Positions 21,050 through 33,745 of a DNA stretch of 64,000 nt are shown here, in pieces. The notes beneath the pieces were generated by a model. It was not told the DNA's origin. It saw only the letters and a program-made list of their open reading frames with translations, and searched no databases. Both the position numbers and the translations under genes were made by a program. Positions within the stretch are counted from its first letter, which is position 1, and the number at the start of each line of letters is the position of its first letter. Source of the stretch: Bidens hawaiensis (lineage: Eukaryota > Streptophyta > Magnoliopsida > Asterales > Asteraceae); the NCBI GenBank assembly GCA_021521415.1, contig JAIQDT010010128.1, positions 1 through 64,000 of the forward strand, given 5' to 3'.

Positions 21050-24000
21050 CTATGCGAACAGATGAGGGTATTCCTCCTTCATCTTATCCTCTCGTTCCCA
21101 TGTGAACTCGGGTCCACGATGGTTGTTCCAACGTACCTTGACTATAGGTATCCGGCTTCGCTTAGTCTTTTTGACTTCTCGATCTAGGATCTCGACAGGT
21201 TCCTCAACAAAGTATAGTTTGTCGTCGATGTGAACCGTGTCGATCGGGATTTGAGCGGTCTCGTCAACGAGGCACTTTTTGAGTTGCGACACATGAAAAA
21301 CGTTGTGAACACGGCTGAGTTCTGGAGGCAATTCCAAGCGATAGGCTACAGGTCCGACCTTTTCGATGATCTTGAAAGGTCCTACGTACCTTGGAGCAAA
21401 CTTTCCCTTTTTCCCGAAGCGAACAATGCCCTTCCAGGGGGAAACTTTGAGCATTACGTGATCGCCTATTTGGAACTCCAGAGGTTTGCGGCGTTTGTCA
21501 GCGTAATACTTGTGTCGACAGCGGGCGTCCTTAAGTCTTTGCTGAATGATGGCGATACTGTCAGTGGTTTCCTGTATCAGTTCCGGGCCGAGGATTTGAG
21601 AATCTCCGGTCTCGGACCAACACAGTGGAGAACGACATTTCCTGCCATAGAGTGCTTCGAATGGCGCGCATTTGATGGTAGCATGATAGCTGTTATTGTA
21701 TGAGAACTCTGCAAGAGGAAGGTGAGTCTCCCAGCTACTACCGAATTCAAGGATACAGGCTCTGAGCATATCCTCCAGGGTTTGTATGGTCCTTTCGCTC
21801 TGTCCGTCCGTTTCAGGATGATAGGCAGAGCTAAGTTTCACACTTGTCCCAAAGGCTTTCTGAAATGACTTCCAGAACCTTGACGCAAAAGAGGGGTCAC
21901 GGTCAGACGTGATGCCCTTAGGCACACCGTGACGGGTTACGATCTCACGAATGTAAATCCGCGCCAGCTTCTCCGTAGTGTAGTCCTCGCGGACAGGGAG
22001 AAAGTGGGCAGACTTGGTCAAGTAATCCACGATAACCCAAATCGTGTCATAACCGCTGGGTGTCCGCGGGAGTTTGGTAATGAAGTCCATAGCGACTTCG
22101 TCCCACTTCCACTGCGGTATGATCGGTTTTTGTAACAGGCCAGATGGTCTCTGATGTTCAGTCTTGATCCGCGAGCATGTTAGACACTTACCGACGTATA
22201 AAGCTATGTCTTTCTTCATACCCGGCCACCAGAAATGAGACTTGAGATTCTGATACATTTTATCACTGCCCGGGTGAATAGAGTATCTGGATTTGTGCGC
22301 TTCGTTCAGGATAAGTTCTCGAAGTGGTTCAGAGTTTGGAATCCACATGCGATTTAAGTAGTAAAGTATACCATCAGACTTGGTTTCAAACTTCCGTTCG
22401 GCACCGCAAGATAGCATATTTTTGAGATCACCACCAGCAATCGCTTGCTTTTGAGCTTCAAGAACCAAGGAGGGAAGATTGGACTGAATACGGATCGCAT
22501 GCAACTGGGTCCTTTCCTTGCGACTTAACGCGTCAGCCACTACGTTAGCCTTTCCAGGGTGGTAGCGGATTTCGCAGTCATAGTCACTTAGGAGTTCAAC
22601 CCATCGACGTTGTCGCATATTTAGCTCCCTTTGGTTGAGGATGTGTTGTAGGCTTTTGTGGTCGGTGAAGATGACACATTTCGTACCGTATAGGTAGTGT
22701 CTCCATATTTTTAAGGCAAAGACCACAGCACCCAATTCCAAGTCGTGAGTGACATAATTCCTCTCATGACTCTTGAGTTGACGCGAGGCGTAAGCGACGA
22801 CCTTACCGCGTTGCATTAAGACGCAGCCTAGACCTTGGCTCGAGGCGTCGCAATAAACAACAAAATCATCGTTACCCTCAGGAAGCGACAGGATTGGTGC
22901 ATGGCAGAGTTTATGTTTCAATGTTTGGAAAGCCTCTTCTTGCTCTTGGTTCCAAATGAATGGTTCCCCTTTTTGAGTTAACATTGTGAGGGGCAACGCG
23001 ATCTTTGAAAAGTTCGAGATGAATCGACGGTAGTACCCAGCCAAACCAAGAAATGAACGAATTTCGGTTGGCGTTGTAGGCGCTCCCCATTTTTTTATGG
23101 CTTCAATCTTGGCAGGGTCGACATGAATGCCTTCCTTGTTAATGATGTGACCTAAGAATTGAACTTCCCTTAGCCAGAATTCGCATTTGGAGAATTTGGC
23201 GTAGAGTTGCTCTTTCCTCAGCAGATCCAAGGTAAGCCTGAGATGAAGCTCATGGTCGGCTTTAGAGCGGGAATAAACGAGAATATCGTCAATGAAGACG
23301 ATAACAAACTGGTCCAGGTATGGACGACAAATGCGATTCATGAGATCCATGAACACTGCAGGGGCATTCGTCAAACCAAAAGGCATGACTAGGAACTCGT
23401 AGTGTCCATATCGAGTTCTGAAAGCGGTTTTCGCGATGTCGTCCTCCATGACACGCACTTGGTGATAACCTGAGCGTAGGTCGATCTTGGAAAAGTAGGT
23501 GGCTCCTTGCAGCTGGTCGAAAAGATCGTCAATCCTCGGTAATGGATACCGATTCTTGACTGTGAGTTTGTTAAGCTCACGATAGTCTATGCACATCCGG
23601 AAAGATCCGTCCTTCTTCTTGACGAAGAGGACTGGAGCTCCCCATGGAGACGAACTAGGGCGAATAAAACCCTTGTCCAGTAGTTCCTGCAGCTGGCTCG
23701 ATAATTCCTGCATTTCAGACGGAGCCAAACGATACGGAGATTTTGCCACGGGGGTTGCACCGGGAACTAACTCGATGTGGAATTTGACTTGCCGGCTAGG
23801 AGGAAGTCCGGGTAAGTCTTTAGGAAAAACGTCTGGAAATTCACGCACGACGGGGACATCAGAGAGCTTCTTCCCCAAAGATTTCTTGATGGAGACATGA
23901 GCTAGGAAGGCGAGACACTTCTTTCGAAGGCATCGCCGAGCTTTAAAGCAGGAGATTAATTTCAGACATCTGCCTGATCTTTCTCCTTGAATAATTATGG

Positions 24001-25510
24001 ACTCGCCAGAGGAACAAGGAACGCGAATGAGCTTCTCAGCACACACCACTTCCGCGTGGTTGATGGACAACCAATCCATCCCAACAATTACATCGAAACT
24101 TCCTAAATGCATAGGGATGAGGTCAATGTTAAGAGACGTCCGATCAAACGTAAGCGTGCAATTGCGAACGATTTTGTTCACTTGGGTAGACTCTCCGTTT
24201 GCCATTTCGACAGAGAAAGCGGGGTCTAAGACAGAGGTTCCTAGATTAAGCAATGGGACCAACTCGCTAGAAATAAAACTCCTATCTGCACCCGTGTCAA
24301 ATAGAATAGAAACCCAGAGATTGTTAAGGATGAACGTACCAGTAATGACGTCAGGATTTTGGCGAGCTTCAGCAGCGCCAATAGTAAAGGCTCGGCCTCG
24401 GGCCGGAGGAAGATTTGCAAGACGAGGACACCTGCTCCTGAAATGGTCCATGGCTCCACACTCGAAACAGCTTCGAGAGTTGCTGGGTTGGGAACTGCTG
24501 CTCTGTATCGCCAGTTGATTACCTTGAAATCTGCAGCGTTCCGCTAGGTGCCCCAAACGTCCACAGTTCGTGCATTTCCAGCACGGGGTTCCGGCAGGAT
24601 GATGAAATTGGCAAGTGCCGCACTTGGGGTGAACCCCAGTGTACTCCCTCTTTGGCCTTCCTGAAGGGGTGGGAGCAGGAGCGACAGAGCTGATTGGGGT
24701 TGCGGGAGTAACCATCGCGTAACTGCTAGCCTTACGCTTTTTGATGCGGTTGATCTTTTTGGATGAGCCTTCAGCGGCCTTGCCCGTACCTTTGGCTAGG
24801 ACCCCAGTCTTAACCTGGTCCTGGGTCAGTCGGGCAGCTAGTTCAATGGCCGCTTGTAGGGTTGATGGGTCAGCCCCGATAACGATTCCACGGACAGTGT
24901 CAGGTAGGCCATTGATGTAAAGCTCAATAGCCCGGGAGGGAGGGGTGACCAAGTGTGGTACGAGAAGGGAGAGCTCGTGAAAACGCTCCGTGTACCCTTG
25001 GTGATCGGCGCCCTTCATTTTGTGTACCCAAAACTCAGCTTCAAGTTTCTGCACCTCACTGCGAGGTACGAACTCGCGGGTAGCCAATGCTACAAATTCC
25101 GACCAGGTCATGGCCAAGGCAGCCTCACGCCCACGGGTTCTTATCTCGTTGTTCCACCAGGTCAGCGCGCGTTTAGACAACATGCTTGCCGCGTGCGTGA
25201 CTTTCAGTGTCTCAGGGCACGAGCTAATAACAAAGGCTGCCTCCATCTTTTCGATCCACTGGAGGAGACCAACGGCGCCTTCTGTGCCGCTGAAGCTGGT
25301 GGGTTTGGTAACCATGAAATCCTTGTATGGCTTATTAGCTGGTTCATTTGCGTTCTGAGCTGGAATTTGGTTGGCCCCAGAGGTTCCTTCTTGCCTCAGC
25401 CCTTGGCTGATGGTTGTTACCATGCCTGGTAACACAGCCGCGATCTGCTGGGCTATAAGGTTGGCTAATTCAGCGGAGTCCATGGAAGCGGGTGCACGTC
25501 TGGGAGGCAT
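21050..25510 (-). CDS. Element B gag-pol polyprotein, intact
   Basis: One frame of about 1,486 codons encodes the whole chromovirus polyprotein. I start at the ATG at 25510-25508 (MPPRRAP...); an in-frame TTG three codons earlier is less likely. Domains by residue: retrotransposon gag about 60-240; zinc knuckles C313-C326 and C348-C361; aspartic protease DTG at 405-407; reverse transcriptase about 590-770 with FIDD at 739-742; RNase H with the CDAS aspartate at 888; integrase zinc finger ending C1109-x2-C1112; catalytic D1142, D1203 and E1239; and a C-terminal chromodomain about 1426-1482 ([18 protein letters not shown]). All catalytic residues are present and there is no stop or frameshift. 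It would supply particle protein, protease, reverse transcription and chromatin-directed integration for element B, and perhaps for relatives. Confidence 0.97.
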   Translation of the reverse strand: MPPRRAPASMDSAELANLIAQQIAAVLPGMVTTISQGLRQEGTSGANQIPAQNANEPANKPYKDFMVTKPTSFSGTEGAVGLLQWIEKMEAAFVISSCPETLKVTHAASMLSKRALTWWNNEIRTRGREAALAMTWSEFVALATREFVPRSEVQKLEAEFWVHKMKGADHQGYTERFHELSLLVPHLVTPPSRAIELYINGLPDTVRGIVIGADPSTLQAAIELAARLTQDQVKTGVLAKGTGKAAEGSSKKINRIKKRKASSYAMVTPATPISSVAPAPTPSGRPKREYTGVHPKCGTCQFHHPAGTPCWKCTNCGRLGHLAERCRFQGNQLAIQSSSSQPSNSRSCFECGAMDHFRSRCPRLANLPPARGRAFTIGAAEARQNPDVITGTFILNNLWVSILFDTGADRSFISSELVPLLNLGTSVLDPAFSVEMANGESTQVNKIVRNCTLTFDRTSLNIDLIPMHLGSFDVIVGMDWLSINHAEVVCAEKLIRVPCSSGESIIIQGERSGRCLKLISCFKARRCLRKKCLAFLAHVSIKKSLGKKLSDVPVVREFPDVFPKDLPGLPPSRQVKFHIELVPGATPVAKSPYRLAPSEMQELSSQLQELLDKGFIRPSSSPWGAPVLFVKKKDGSFRMCIDYRELNKLTVKNRYPLPRIDDLFDQLQGATYFSKIDLRSGYHQVRVMEDDIAKTAFRTRYGHYEFLVMPFGLTNAPAVFMDLMNRICRPYLDQFVIVFIDDILVYSRSKADHELHLRLTLDLLRKEQLYAKFSKCEFWLREVQFLGHIINKEGIHVDPAKIEAIKKWGAPTTPTEIRSFLGLAGYYRRFISNFSKIALPLTMLTQKGEPFIWNQEQEEAFQTLKHKLCHAPILSLPEGNDDFVVYCDASSQGLGCVLMQRGKVVAYASRQLKSHERNYVTHDLELGAVVFALKIWRHYLYGTKCVIFTDHKSLQHILNQRELNMRQRRWVELLSDYDCEIRYHPGKANVVADALSRKERTQLHAIRIQSNLPSLVLEAQKQAIAGGDLKNMLSCGAERKFETKSDGILYYLNRMWIPNSEPLRELILNEAHKSRYSIHPGSDKMYQNLKSHFWWPGMKKDIALYVGKCLTCSRIKTEHQRPSGLLQKPIIPQWKWDEVAMDFITKLPRTPSGYDTIWVIVDYLTKSAHFLPVREDYTTEKLARIYIREIVTRHGVPKGITSDRDPSFASRFWKSFQKAFGTSVKLSSAYHPETDGQSERTIQTLEDMLRACILEFGSSWETHLPLAEFSYNNSYHATIKCAPFEALYGRKCRSPLCWSETGDSQILGPELIQETTDSIAIIQQRLKDARCRHKYYADKRRKPLEFQIGDHVMLKVSPWKGIVRFGKKGKFAPRYVGPFKIIEKVGPVAYRLELPPELSRVHNVFHVSQLKKCLVDETAQIPIDTVHIDDKLYFVEEPVEILDREVKKTKRSRIPIVKVRWNNHRGPEFTWEREDKMKEEYPHLFA

Positions 25511-25758
25511 TCTTCGCAAAACGAAAAAAAAAAACGAGCGTTAAATAGAATCAATGACACGCCAAAGATTATGAATAGAGGACATAGATTATACCAAGAA
25601 CACATAATGACATGACTCAAGAGATTAACAGTTAATATGCAACACATAAGCACGTAGCACGTATATAAGTGTAGACATGTGATTGTGATGCATGAGCTAT
25701 CTAGAGTCAAGGATCCTAGGTTATAGTCTAGGTCGGTTTCCTAATTCCCTATAACCAT

Positions 25759-25772
25759 TGGCTCTGATACCA
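25759..25772 (-). promoter_or_regulatory. Primer-binding site of element B (initiator tRNA-Met type)
   Basis: On the minus strand the sequence is TGGTATCAGAGCCA, the complement of the 3' end of plant initiator tRNA-Met, three bases downstream of the 5' LTR. It would prime minus-strand DNA synthesis. Confidence 0.93.
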
Positions 25773-25775
25773 ATC

Positions 25776-28598
25776 TGTCACACCCCGATCGTGATGGCGG
25801 AAAAATCGAGGTGCGGCGACTAAGTCGTGATTGTTGAGCACAATAGTATAAAAGTCTAAATGCATAAACATAACCAAAATGTCAAATATTACATCAACCA
25901 GGTAACATGAAACAAATTGTTTTAATACAAAATATCAAGTTTCCAACAACTCCTAGTCTAGCCTTCATCTTTCTAAGGCCTCTAAACTTGCTAGGGATTT
26001 CTTGCTGCATTATTTCCTGAAAACATGTAACAAACTGTCAACTACATAAAGTAGATGAGTGAATTCATAGGTTTAAAGAAAAGAGTTTTATACACAAACA
26101 TACTAGTATAGGTTGTAGGGGTTTATATATAGGGTGTACCTGCGGCTAACCCACCACTCCTACAACTTATACTACTATGTTTGGGTATAATTCCCAGTTT
26201 TTAAAATGGTTTGTAAGAAAAGATCTCTTGGTTTTCCCACAGAGGTTTTTGTAGTAAGTCAAACATGAAATGTTCTCCTGGGCTCTCAACGGGCTTATCA
26301 ATCTCCCATTAGAGTCGTATGTGATAAGATTACTCAAAGATTTGCGGTCTCCCAACGGTACATGTAGCACATAACAGTTAAGCATAAACAAGGACATATA
26401 GATTTGAGCATGCTAAGTTTACTAGATAAACCAACACCAAAATCCCATTGTTTACTAGTGTCCAAGATGATGGTGAACAAATGATGATGATGAATGATGA
26501 TGAAACCCAATGATCACACAAGACTTGATTGAACTCACGCAAGACTTAAACCAAGACTACCTCGTTCTTGCCATCCAGGACTCAGCTAGGTTCTACCGAG
26601 AGTAGGATAGACACCCCAAAGAATCCTGGGTTCCCTTGGTCCCTACCGAGAATAGTATAGGTCCTCAAGAGTTATGGATTTCACCGAGACTAGTATGAAA
26701 TCCCATGAGTTACGAGTGCCACCGAGAATAGAATGCCACTCATGGTCGTGAGTTCTACCGAGAGTAGAATAGACTCTCGCGTCCAATTCAACTCATGATG
26801 TTTTGATCTCTAGATTTCCATGCTGACACAATGACTATGATGATATGAATTTGATTCCCGTTCCCATGATGTCAATGTTCACAGAATTTCCCATACTCAT
26901 TGATTTCCAATGTTCTTAGATCTCCATGAGTTAATGGGTTTTCCCCATGTTCATAGATTTCCAAAGTTTATAGATTACCAAGAAGCTCGTGGATTTCCGC
27001 ACGTGTGTAGAAATCCAAATGTTTATAGTTTAAAGAATGTTTGCATAAATGATTTTATCCAAACGTGTAAAGTTACCATGTTTAATCCAAATGTTTATAG
27101 TTTAAAGAATGTTTGCATAAATGATTTTATCCAAACGTGTAAAGTTACCATGTTTAATCCAAATGTTTATAGTTTAAAGAATGTTTGCATAAATGATTTT
27201 ATCCAAACGTGTAAAGTTACCATGTTTAATCCAAATGTTTATAGTTTAAAGAATGTTTGCATAAATGATTTTATCCAAACGTGTAAAGTTACCATGTTTC
27301 CACCCCATAGTTTTGAAAAGCTTAAATAGGGGCTATGAACTCACCTTGATCTTGGGTTAGGATGGTGCTACAATAGATCTCCTTAGCCTAGAGTTGGGCA
27401 TATATATAAGGTTAACAACGTGCTATAAGTCTAAGAAAACGAGCTTACGTGACCTCGAGCAAAAACTGGGTTTTAAAGACGAAAACAGCTTGGTTCTGGC
27501 TTGATTCGATCGAATAGGAACACGTTCGATCGAATAGGAACTTGTTCGATCGAATAGACACACATTCGATCGAATAGACACACATTCGATCGAATCTGAG
27601 GCACACTCGATCGAACTAGAAACACATTTGGTCGAACCAGTTGGGAAAACTCGTTCGGTCGAACATGGAACTTGTTCGATCGAATAGACACTCGTTCGAT
27701 CGAATACGAAACTCATTCGGTCGAATGAGTTGGAGACCATTCGGTTGCTTTCCTATTCGGTCGACCGGACTGGTTCGATCGACTGGTTCGATCGAATGGG
27801 CTGATTCGATCGACTGATTCGATCGAATGAGTCTGATTCGACTCCTTCAAGCTGGGCGACGGAGAAACCTACGGGTTTTTCAGATTTTTCCAGATTTTTG
27901 ACCCAAAATCGAAATTTTTGACATGGAAATGCTCGGGATTGAAGGGACTATCGATTCCCAGTGATTTTAAACACAAAAGCCTGCATTTTGACACCAAAAC
28001 AAGACGGTTTTTGACCCGAAAACTCAAGAAACGAAAATGGGTGTTTTTGCTCGATTTGAGGCCGAAAATGGTTATGAAAATGGATGATTTTCAAGAAGAT
28101 CTTACCAAGAACATCAACAAACAGATTTGTGGACTCGGATTTGAAGTTTGAAGACTTTCTCTCTCTAGTTTCTCTCTCTAGAATGAGAGTGTTTGGGTGG
28201 GAAGTGTTGGTGGAAATGAAAGAGATGGTGTAAGAATACTTGATTTTCCGCTTAAATACTCGGGTGACTCGGGTTCGGGTTTAGGCTACCGCCGGGTCAA
28301 GACTAGTCGAGTTCATAAGTTTTTAAACAAACTAAAACTTTTTCAGCAAAACTTTTATAAAACCATTTTCCGAATAATTATTTGAAATCTTTTTAAATAA
28401 GAATATTTAAATTTTTCGAAAGCATAAAAATTAATATTTTTCAGGCGTAAATGTCGTTTTATAAAATAAACATTTTAAATGATAAAAGCAGATTTTTCCA
28501 ATGATATGGGTTCCGAACTTATCGTCCAGAATCCCAAAGTCTATAGTTTCCGATGATTTCACGATCCTAGTTTACCAATCGAATTTCAGGGCGTTACA
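25776..28598 (-). repeat. Element B 5' LTR (2,823 bp)
   Basis: It is identical in length and layout to 17243-20065, with one substitution seen (27914). It contains the same hairpin promoter (26112-26166), 72-bp array (27012-27299) and TTCGATCGAA array (27503-27843). Transcription of the element would start here and run toward lower coordinates. Confidence 0.97.
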
Positions 28599-29062
28599 CT
28601 CATAATTTTCATCTGTTGATCACTAGCCTCTTGCATTTCCTTCATTGCCGCTGCCATGCGGGCAATCTCCTCCTTAGTCTCGGTTCCGTCTTTTAACAGT
28701 CCGGAAACGTTCGTTCTCGTATAGCGCATGTAACCCACATCACGCTCCAAACATGAAACAACAGCTGCGAGAACTCGCTCTACAGGTTCGGTTATGGGTG
28801 GTAGGGTGTTGGGATAAGTAGGATGGTTCGGGTGAGGTAACGGGGGAACTTGTTCGCGATAGACCATACGTCTGATCATATTAGGGTACCAATCCCAGCT
28901 AACTTCATTTTCGTACATGCCTCCGGATAGGCGGTACCTCTTCGGTGCGGGAGCTTCGAGTTCCGGGACTACTCGGGGTTGCGATGCGGTAGGTAACTGC
29001 GGTTCCTTCCCGTGAGCATGAGTCATCGGATCAGATGAGGATGAGGGTTGCGGCGTCGACAT
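28599..29062 (-). pseudogene. Element A accessory ORF upstream of gag, 5' part
   Basis: From the ATG at 29062-29060 an open frame of about 154 codons runs to the insertion point of element B. It begins with a Ser/Pro-rich stretch (MSTPQPSSSSDP), has a tryptophan-rich patch (EVSWDWYPNMIRR) and a proline-rich middle, and ends in a segment that looks like a coiled coil (EEIARMAAAMKEMQEASDQ). It lies between primer-binding site and gag, in the same sense as gag. The rest is at 16989-17237. Elements B and F have no counterpart. I do not recognise the family. A TTG upstream could extend the frame, but the ATG is more likely. Confidence 0.6.
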
Positions 29063-29222
29063 TCCTACAGGTAAGCCGTGTATGCGCGCTCGTATGAGTG
29101 AAAGAGGTAAAGAGAATCGATAACAAAGACTACACAAATCTATGCAGTGTGTATCATTATAACTAATGGGTCGTCGCGGTTATAGTCTAGTATGCATGCA
29201 GCTTCTAGTTCGCTATAACCAA

Positions 29223-29236
29223 TGGCTCTGAAACCA
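29223..29236 (-). promoter_or_regulatory. Primer-binding site of element A (initiator tRNA-Met type, one mismatch)
   Basis: On the minus strand it reads TGGTTTCAGAGCCA, against TGGTATCAGAGCCA in elements B and F, three bases from the 5' LTR. The mismatch fits an element that is no longer under selection. Confidence 0.88.
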
Positions 29237-29239
29237 ATC

Positions 29240-31914
29240 TGTCACACCCTCAAAATCCACTAACGGAGTTTTACCGTCAGAGGGTGTGAACTAACAGGAT
29301 CGGAATCATCAGTTATAATCAAACCATAAAACAAAGTTTCAAAAACCATGAAAACGTTTACGAGTAATTTAATGCGGAAGCGTAAAAACCTTAGAAAACA
29401 ATGTTACGTCACGCAGGACGATTTAAAACCCAATGATAACAGTTAAAAGTAAGTTTGCATAGTTAAAAGTTTTGCAAGCAATGCATGTTCCTAAACCGCG
29501 CGCCCGCCTCGGCTACCTGAGAATAACATACTAAAAGTGTCAACACAAGGTTGGTGAGTTCACAAGTTTAAATAAAAAAAATAAAGCGTTTAGCGTTTGC
29601 GTTCAGCGTGTTGCGTTACAGCGTTTTGCGTTACAGCGTTTTGCGTTACAGCGTTTTGCGTTACATCGTCTTGCGTTACCAGATAGTGTTATGTCAATTA
29701 TATATCTATAGGTAGCTAGCCTATAAAACAAGTATCACTAAGTGTTCGACACCGAAGCTGACTGTTTATCAATTTGCCTTGCCACCAGGTCATCCAGACC
29801 ATGGTATGTGTTTAGCCAAGATTACACCCGCTCGACTTCCAGTCGAGTTTAGCGTTGGGTGGGGTTTGTCAAACCCAGTAGTACTACTCAACAGTGACTC
29901 GCTATTATTCAAATATTAACCGGTTCGATGTTATAAAGGACTTTAGTTAACGCGTTTGCCACTTAGTCTTTACAAGTGATATATAATCTATATTAACAAA
30001 ATCTTAAATGCGTTTCGGAGTATGTTATCTCCCCCAAGAGAAAAGCGTTTAAACAGTTTAAAAGGGGAAAGTGAAACTCACTGTTTGCGAAGATATTCCC
30101 AAATTAAATCTCCAAGATGCGCGTCACAGAAAAACTCTCTCTATCGTTCTAATACAACAAAGAGATTTTTCTAAGTGTCGGAATATTATCGAGTCTCTAG
30201 ACCCGGCACATAATACCTATGCACATAACATGTTTCGTGTTTCGTTTGTGAATCGTGTGTGACTTTAACAAATGTATTTGTGATACGTTACATGTGTAAG
30301 CAATTATATACGTGTCATGTATTCATAAAGTACATCACTAGCAATTACTCCCTGTAAGGGCATTTTGGTCAACAAATAACAATTAACTAGCCATTATTCC
30401 CCATGAGGGCAATTTGGTCAAATCATGACAATCAATTAGCAATTATTCCCCGCAAGGGCATTTTGGTCAAAACATAACAATTATATAGCAAGTATCATGT
30501 TTCATGCATTTTCACACAATTCAGCAGGTAGTTTCACCGAGACAGAAATTCTACTTGAAAGATTGTACTATTCCACCGATCATAGCATCTCAATTAATTT
30601 ACCAAAAATCATCACAGAAGCACATATGTCTTAGGTTTCCAGAACATATTTTATTATATTTTTATTCCACATAGTTTTCTCACAATCATCAAATCATTAC
30701 AGCAAACTCATAACAGTCAAATTCATGCGCAACAGAATGTTATTTGCAATTCCCGTTAAACGAAAAATCCAATAAATGGAAGACCACTTGGGTTAGGTTC
30801 CTTACTCAATGAGTCAACTTCCAGAAGTGGAACCAACCCAATTGGTCTCGTAGTTCATGAGATATAACATTTACTAAACAACCTAACAGCAGGTCTAACA
30901 GCTCAGCTTTGCACAACGTTTTTGTAAAATCATAAAAGTTAACCTTTACTTGTCCAAAAATTACAAATTTATACTCTATAGAAACTAGACTCAACCTAGT
31001 TTACTGTAGTACCAATAATCTCAACCAATTTTCTCGTTTACACATCGTTACAATCACTTAAACATCAAATACACATTCTGTCCAGAAACTGTTTGCATCC
31101 AAACTCAACATATTAACTATCTATGAACCATCATGCATTCATATAACACTCTAGACTCCATAAACACCATCCAAGCACATCAATTACACCTTACATACAT
31201 GATTAGGGTTTTTGTTTGAATTCAAATCAAAGACACAAGTAATTAGCATGTAACAATATCAATTCTAGTTATCATATCATTAACAAATCAACAACAATCA
31301 TATTAACACAACACCATACAAGAATCGGCAGCTAGGGTTTGTAGTTAACCCAACAAACATCAAAATCAAGTATAAAGGATGCATAGGATAATCGATTATA
31401 CCTTCCTAGCACATAATTCTTCAATCAAACACTTGAATTGATGGTTGTATGTGTGTGTAAAGGTGACGGCAGCCGTGAGGGGGAGGGGAGAAAGCTCCGA
31501 TCGGGATGTGGTGTGGGGTAAAGAAAATAAGTTAGGGTTTGGTTAATGATGTATTTATAAACATAACATGTTACATTCAAGTCCCTCCACTTCTAAGTAT
31601 TACTTTGCTAGCCTAACTAACTTGTTTACATCTTGAGTTAATGTTTATAACCATGTTATCACACAACAAATAAGTCTAACACATAATTATCACATAATTA
31701 CTGTTTTGACGTTTTTCGTTTATTCATAAATCGTTTGCGTCAACTCGTTTGCGTTTCGGTGCAAATCCCGAAAGACTACACATGTAGTGAGTGTTAAGCG
31801 TCATTTAAACCCTAGATTAAATGTAATGAAGTGTGCGTTATAGATTCAGTGATCTTAAGTTTGAATTGATGGAGTTGAGTTAACGGAGTTAACCTGAAAT
31901 TGACGATTGTCACA
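29240..31914 (-). repeat. Element A 5' LTR (2,675 bp)
   Basis: This is the partner of 9609-12254. The GCGTTTTGCGTTACA array at 29593-29680 has two more units than the other LTR. It also contains GGTGGGGTTTGTCAAACCCA followed by GTAGTACTACT (29859-29890), a block shared with the otherwise different LTRs of element F. No coding frame is present. Confidence 0.95.
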
Positions 31915-31919
31915 AAATG

Positions 31920-33745
31920 GTAGCGGTACCCATGTTGAAAACATGGAGATCATTCTTTGGAGGAACACGCATAAGAATCCACTATTATGGAATTTTTAAT
32001 CCAGGCTTCAAAATCATGCATTCCTTGTAGGTAAAATGAGCTGAAAACTTTTTGTCACATATTTTTAGATGCTTAGCAGATTATTCTTCAACTCGGTGAT
32101 ATAATTGACTTTTTCAAGTGTTACCATGCCATTTGATAACTTTCTTTCACCAATGATACTTCAACCTTACTTTCTAGCAAAAACCTACATACCCACCCTT
32201 GATAGGTTTGACATTCTCGAGTAGGGCTAAGGTACCCTTCATGTGCCTTGAGGCTCTGCTATCCATAATCTAACATGAATCATAAGATATTTGAAGCCCC
32301 TACACATGCTGAAAGCAGATAACGAAACAAGGAAACCCAAGCCTTCTTGGTCTAGGTTGTTTGAATTTATCAACAAACATCACTTCAACTAAATCAATAA
32401 ATTCTGTCTCAATCAATTTGACATCTTCATTTGAAATTTCGGAACTTGATTTCTCTTTGACAACAACACTAGGTGAACTTGCTTTTACTTTTAAATCAAC
32501 ATTCTTGTTTTTAGCAACCTAGTTGTGCTCTTTAGAGTTAGTTTTATTGATATAAAAATTTCAATTTTTAACATAGAAGTTTCACCCTTTTCAAAAACTT
32601 TTTATTTAACCATTTGTGTTGGAACATTGTCAACATTCCTTTTCAAAATTTGTGATGGAACAAAACTTTGATGGTATAGGTTTAACCACATTCATTGGTC
32701 TACAAAGTGAGATTTTTTTTAACAGAAAAATTCTTCTATTTCTGTCCATGATCGTGATTAGATCTGTTAGGACACTTAAAGAAAACATGTCCTACAAGAA
32801 CATAATCTCCGATCACCATACATTTTAAACCAATATTTTGATTTTTATGATAAAAGCTCGTTTTTACAAATCTTTTTTTTTTAATTTTTTTCACAACTCT
32901 CAATACTTTCTTGTTTGACCACCTTTTCACCACAATCAGATTTCTTAGACTCAGAGAACACTTTTTCGACAACATTCACACAAACTTCACTATCACATTC
33001 AGAACTATAAGCAGATTTAACAGCTCCATATCAATAAACTCAGGAAGACTTTTTTTAGGGTCATTTACAAGTGGAGTGTTTTCTTCCACCTTGAACACTT
33101 TTTCCATGCATCTAGTTTCTTTTGAGCATAAGAACTCCATATTGGTGGTGGAACGCAATTATACCTAGTGCCTTGTTCATTGTACCCAAACACATTTTCC
33201 CCAGTCTCTTTATCAACACCAACTGGTTTGGGGAGAATGTGATCAAGCATATATGAGGCTGCCTTGTAACTTTTTAGTTTCAAATCTACCCTCTCAGTTA
33301 CAATTTTAACAGATTGCAAATCATGTTTGAGAGCGTCATATTCATCAATTTGTCCGTTATTCGCAATTTTTTTATCACCAACAATATGTTTTAGCGTGTA
33401 GATAGTTTTCTCAACTTGCTCAATTGCAAATCCTATTTTAGCCTACACAATTTTAGCACCAAACTTTATACTTGTCAAAAACCAGTTTTGACGTTGTTCC
33501 ATCCAGCGATTTCTTTGAACCTTTGAGTTCTTCTAACCACACTTGCCATACACCAACGTATGTCCAAAATCTCCATCTCTTCTCTATCAATTTGATTATA
33601 GTCTTCTTTTTCATGTTGAAATTCCCAATTCTTCTCGCAATTAGACATTCATATGACCCAAGAACTGATCCTAGAAAAGCCATATGCTTTATAAAATTTT
33701 CTACTGTAAGACCATTGGTGTTCTTGATATTCACAACAATGTTGC
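31920..33745 (-). pseudogene. Copia gag, protease and gag-pre-integrase remnant
   Basis: This is the upstream half of the Copia gene at 5045-9603, separated by element A. On the minus strand 33734-33453 shows Copia gag words (LTVENFIKHM, LGSYECLIARRIGN, FDKYKVWC). 33319-33065 gives a later gag segment (SYKAASYMLDHILPKP, YNCVPPPIW). A decayed zinc knuckle lies near 32800. The protease site near 32265 reads DSRASRHM where DSGASRHM is usual. GKLSNGMVTLEKVNYI-type words of the gag-pre-integrase region lie at 31930-32220. Frameshifts and stops are many. The break matches the AAATG duplication of element A exactly. Confidence 0.88.

Larger units (their letters stand above)
17243..28598 (-). mobile_element. 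Element B: young, apparently intact Ty3/gypsy chromovirus (Tekay/Del-like)
   Basis: This is a complete 11,356-bp element with the target duplication CTCAT (17238-17242 and 28599-28603). Both LTRs are exactly 2,823 bp and collinear at an offset of 8,533. The one difference I found is G at 19381 against A at 27914. The tRNA-iMet-type primer-binding site matches 14 of 14 bases, the purine tract GGGGAGGA abuts the 3' LTR, and gag-pol is open from end to end. It sits in the leader of element A, which is older. Every part normally needed for autonomous transposition can be seen. Confidence 0.97.
9609..31914 (-). mobile_element. Element A: Ty3/gypsy chromovirus (Tekay/Del-like), interrupted by element B
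   Basis: The element runs from TGTCACACCCTC to GATTGTCACA with a perfect AAATG duplication (9604-9608 and 31915-31919). The flanks are the two halves of one Copia gene, which confirms the insertion independently. Without element B and its duplication it is about 10.9 kb. In coding order on the minus strand it has the 5' LTR (29240-31914), a tRNA-iMet-type primer site, an accessory ORF, gag-pol, a weak purine tract and the 3' LTR (9609-12254). By eye about 38 substitutions separate the LTRs (1.4 percent), and the only indels are two repeat units and one A. The gag-pol has three disabling lesions. Confidence 0.95.

Noticed and set aside
28586..29137. Starting the element A accessory ORF at the upstream TTG (183 codons)
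   Set aside because: TTG starts are rare in plants; the ATG at 29062 is a better start, and bases 28586-28598 belong to the element B LTR, not to the ORF.
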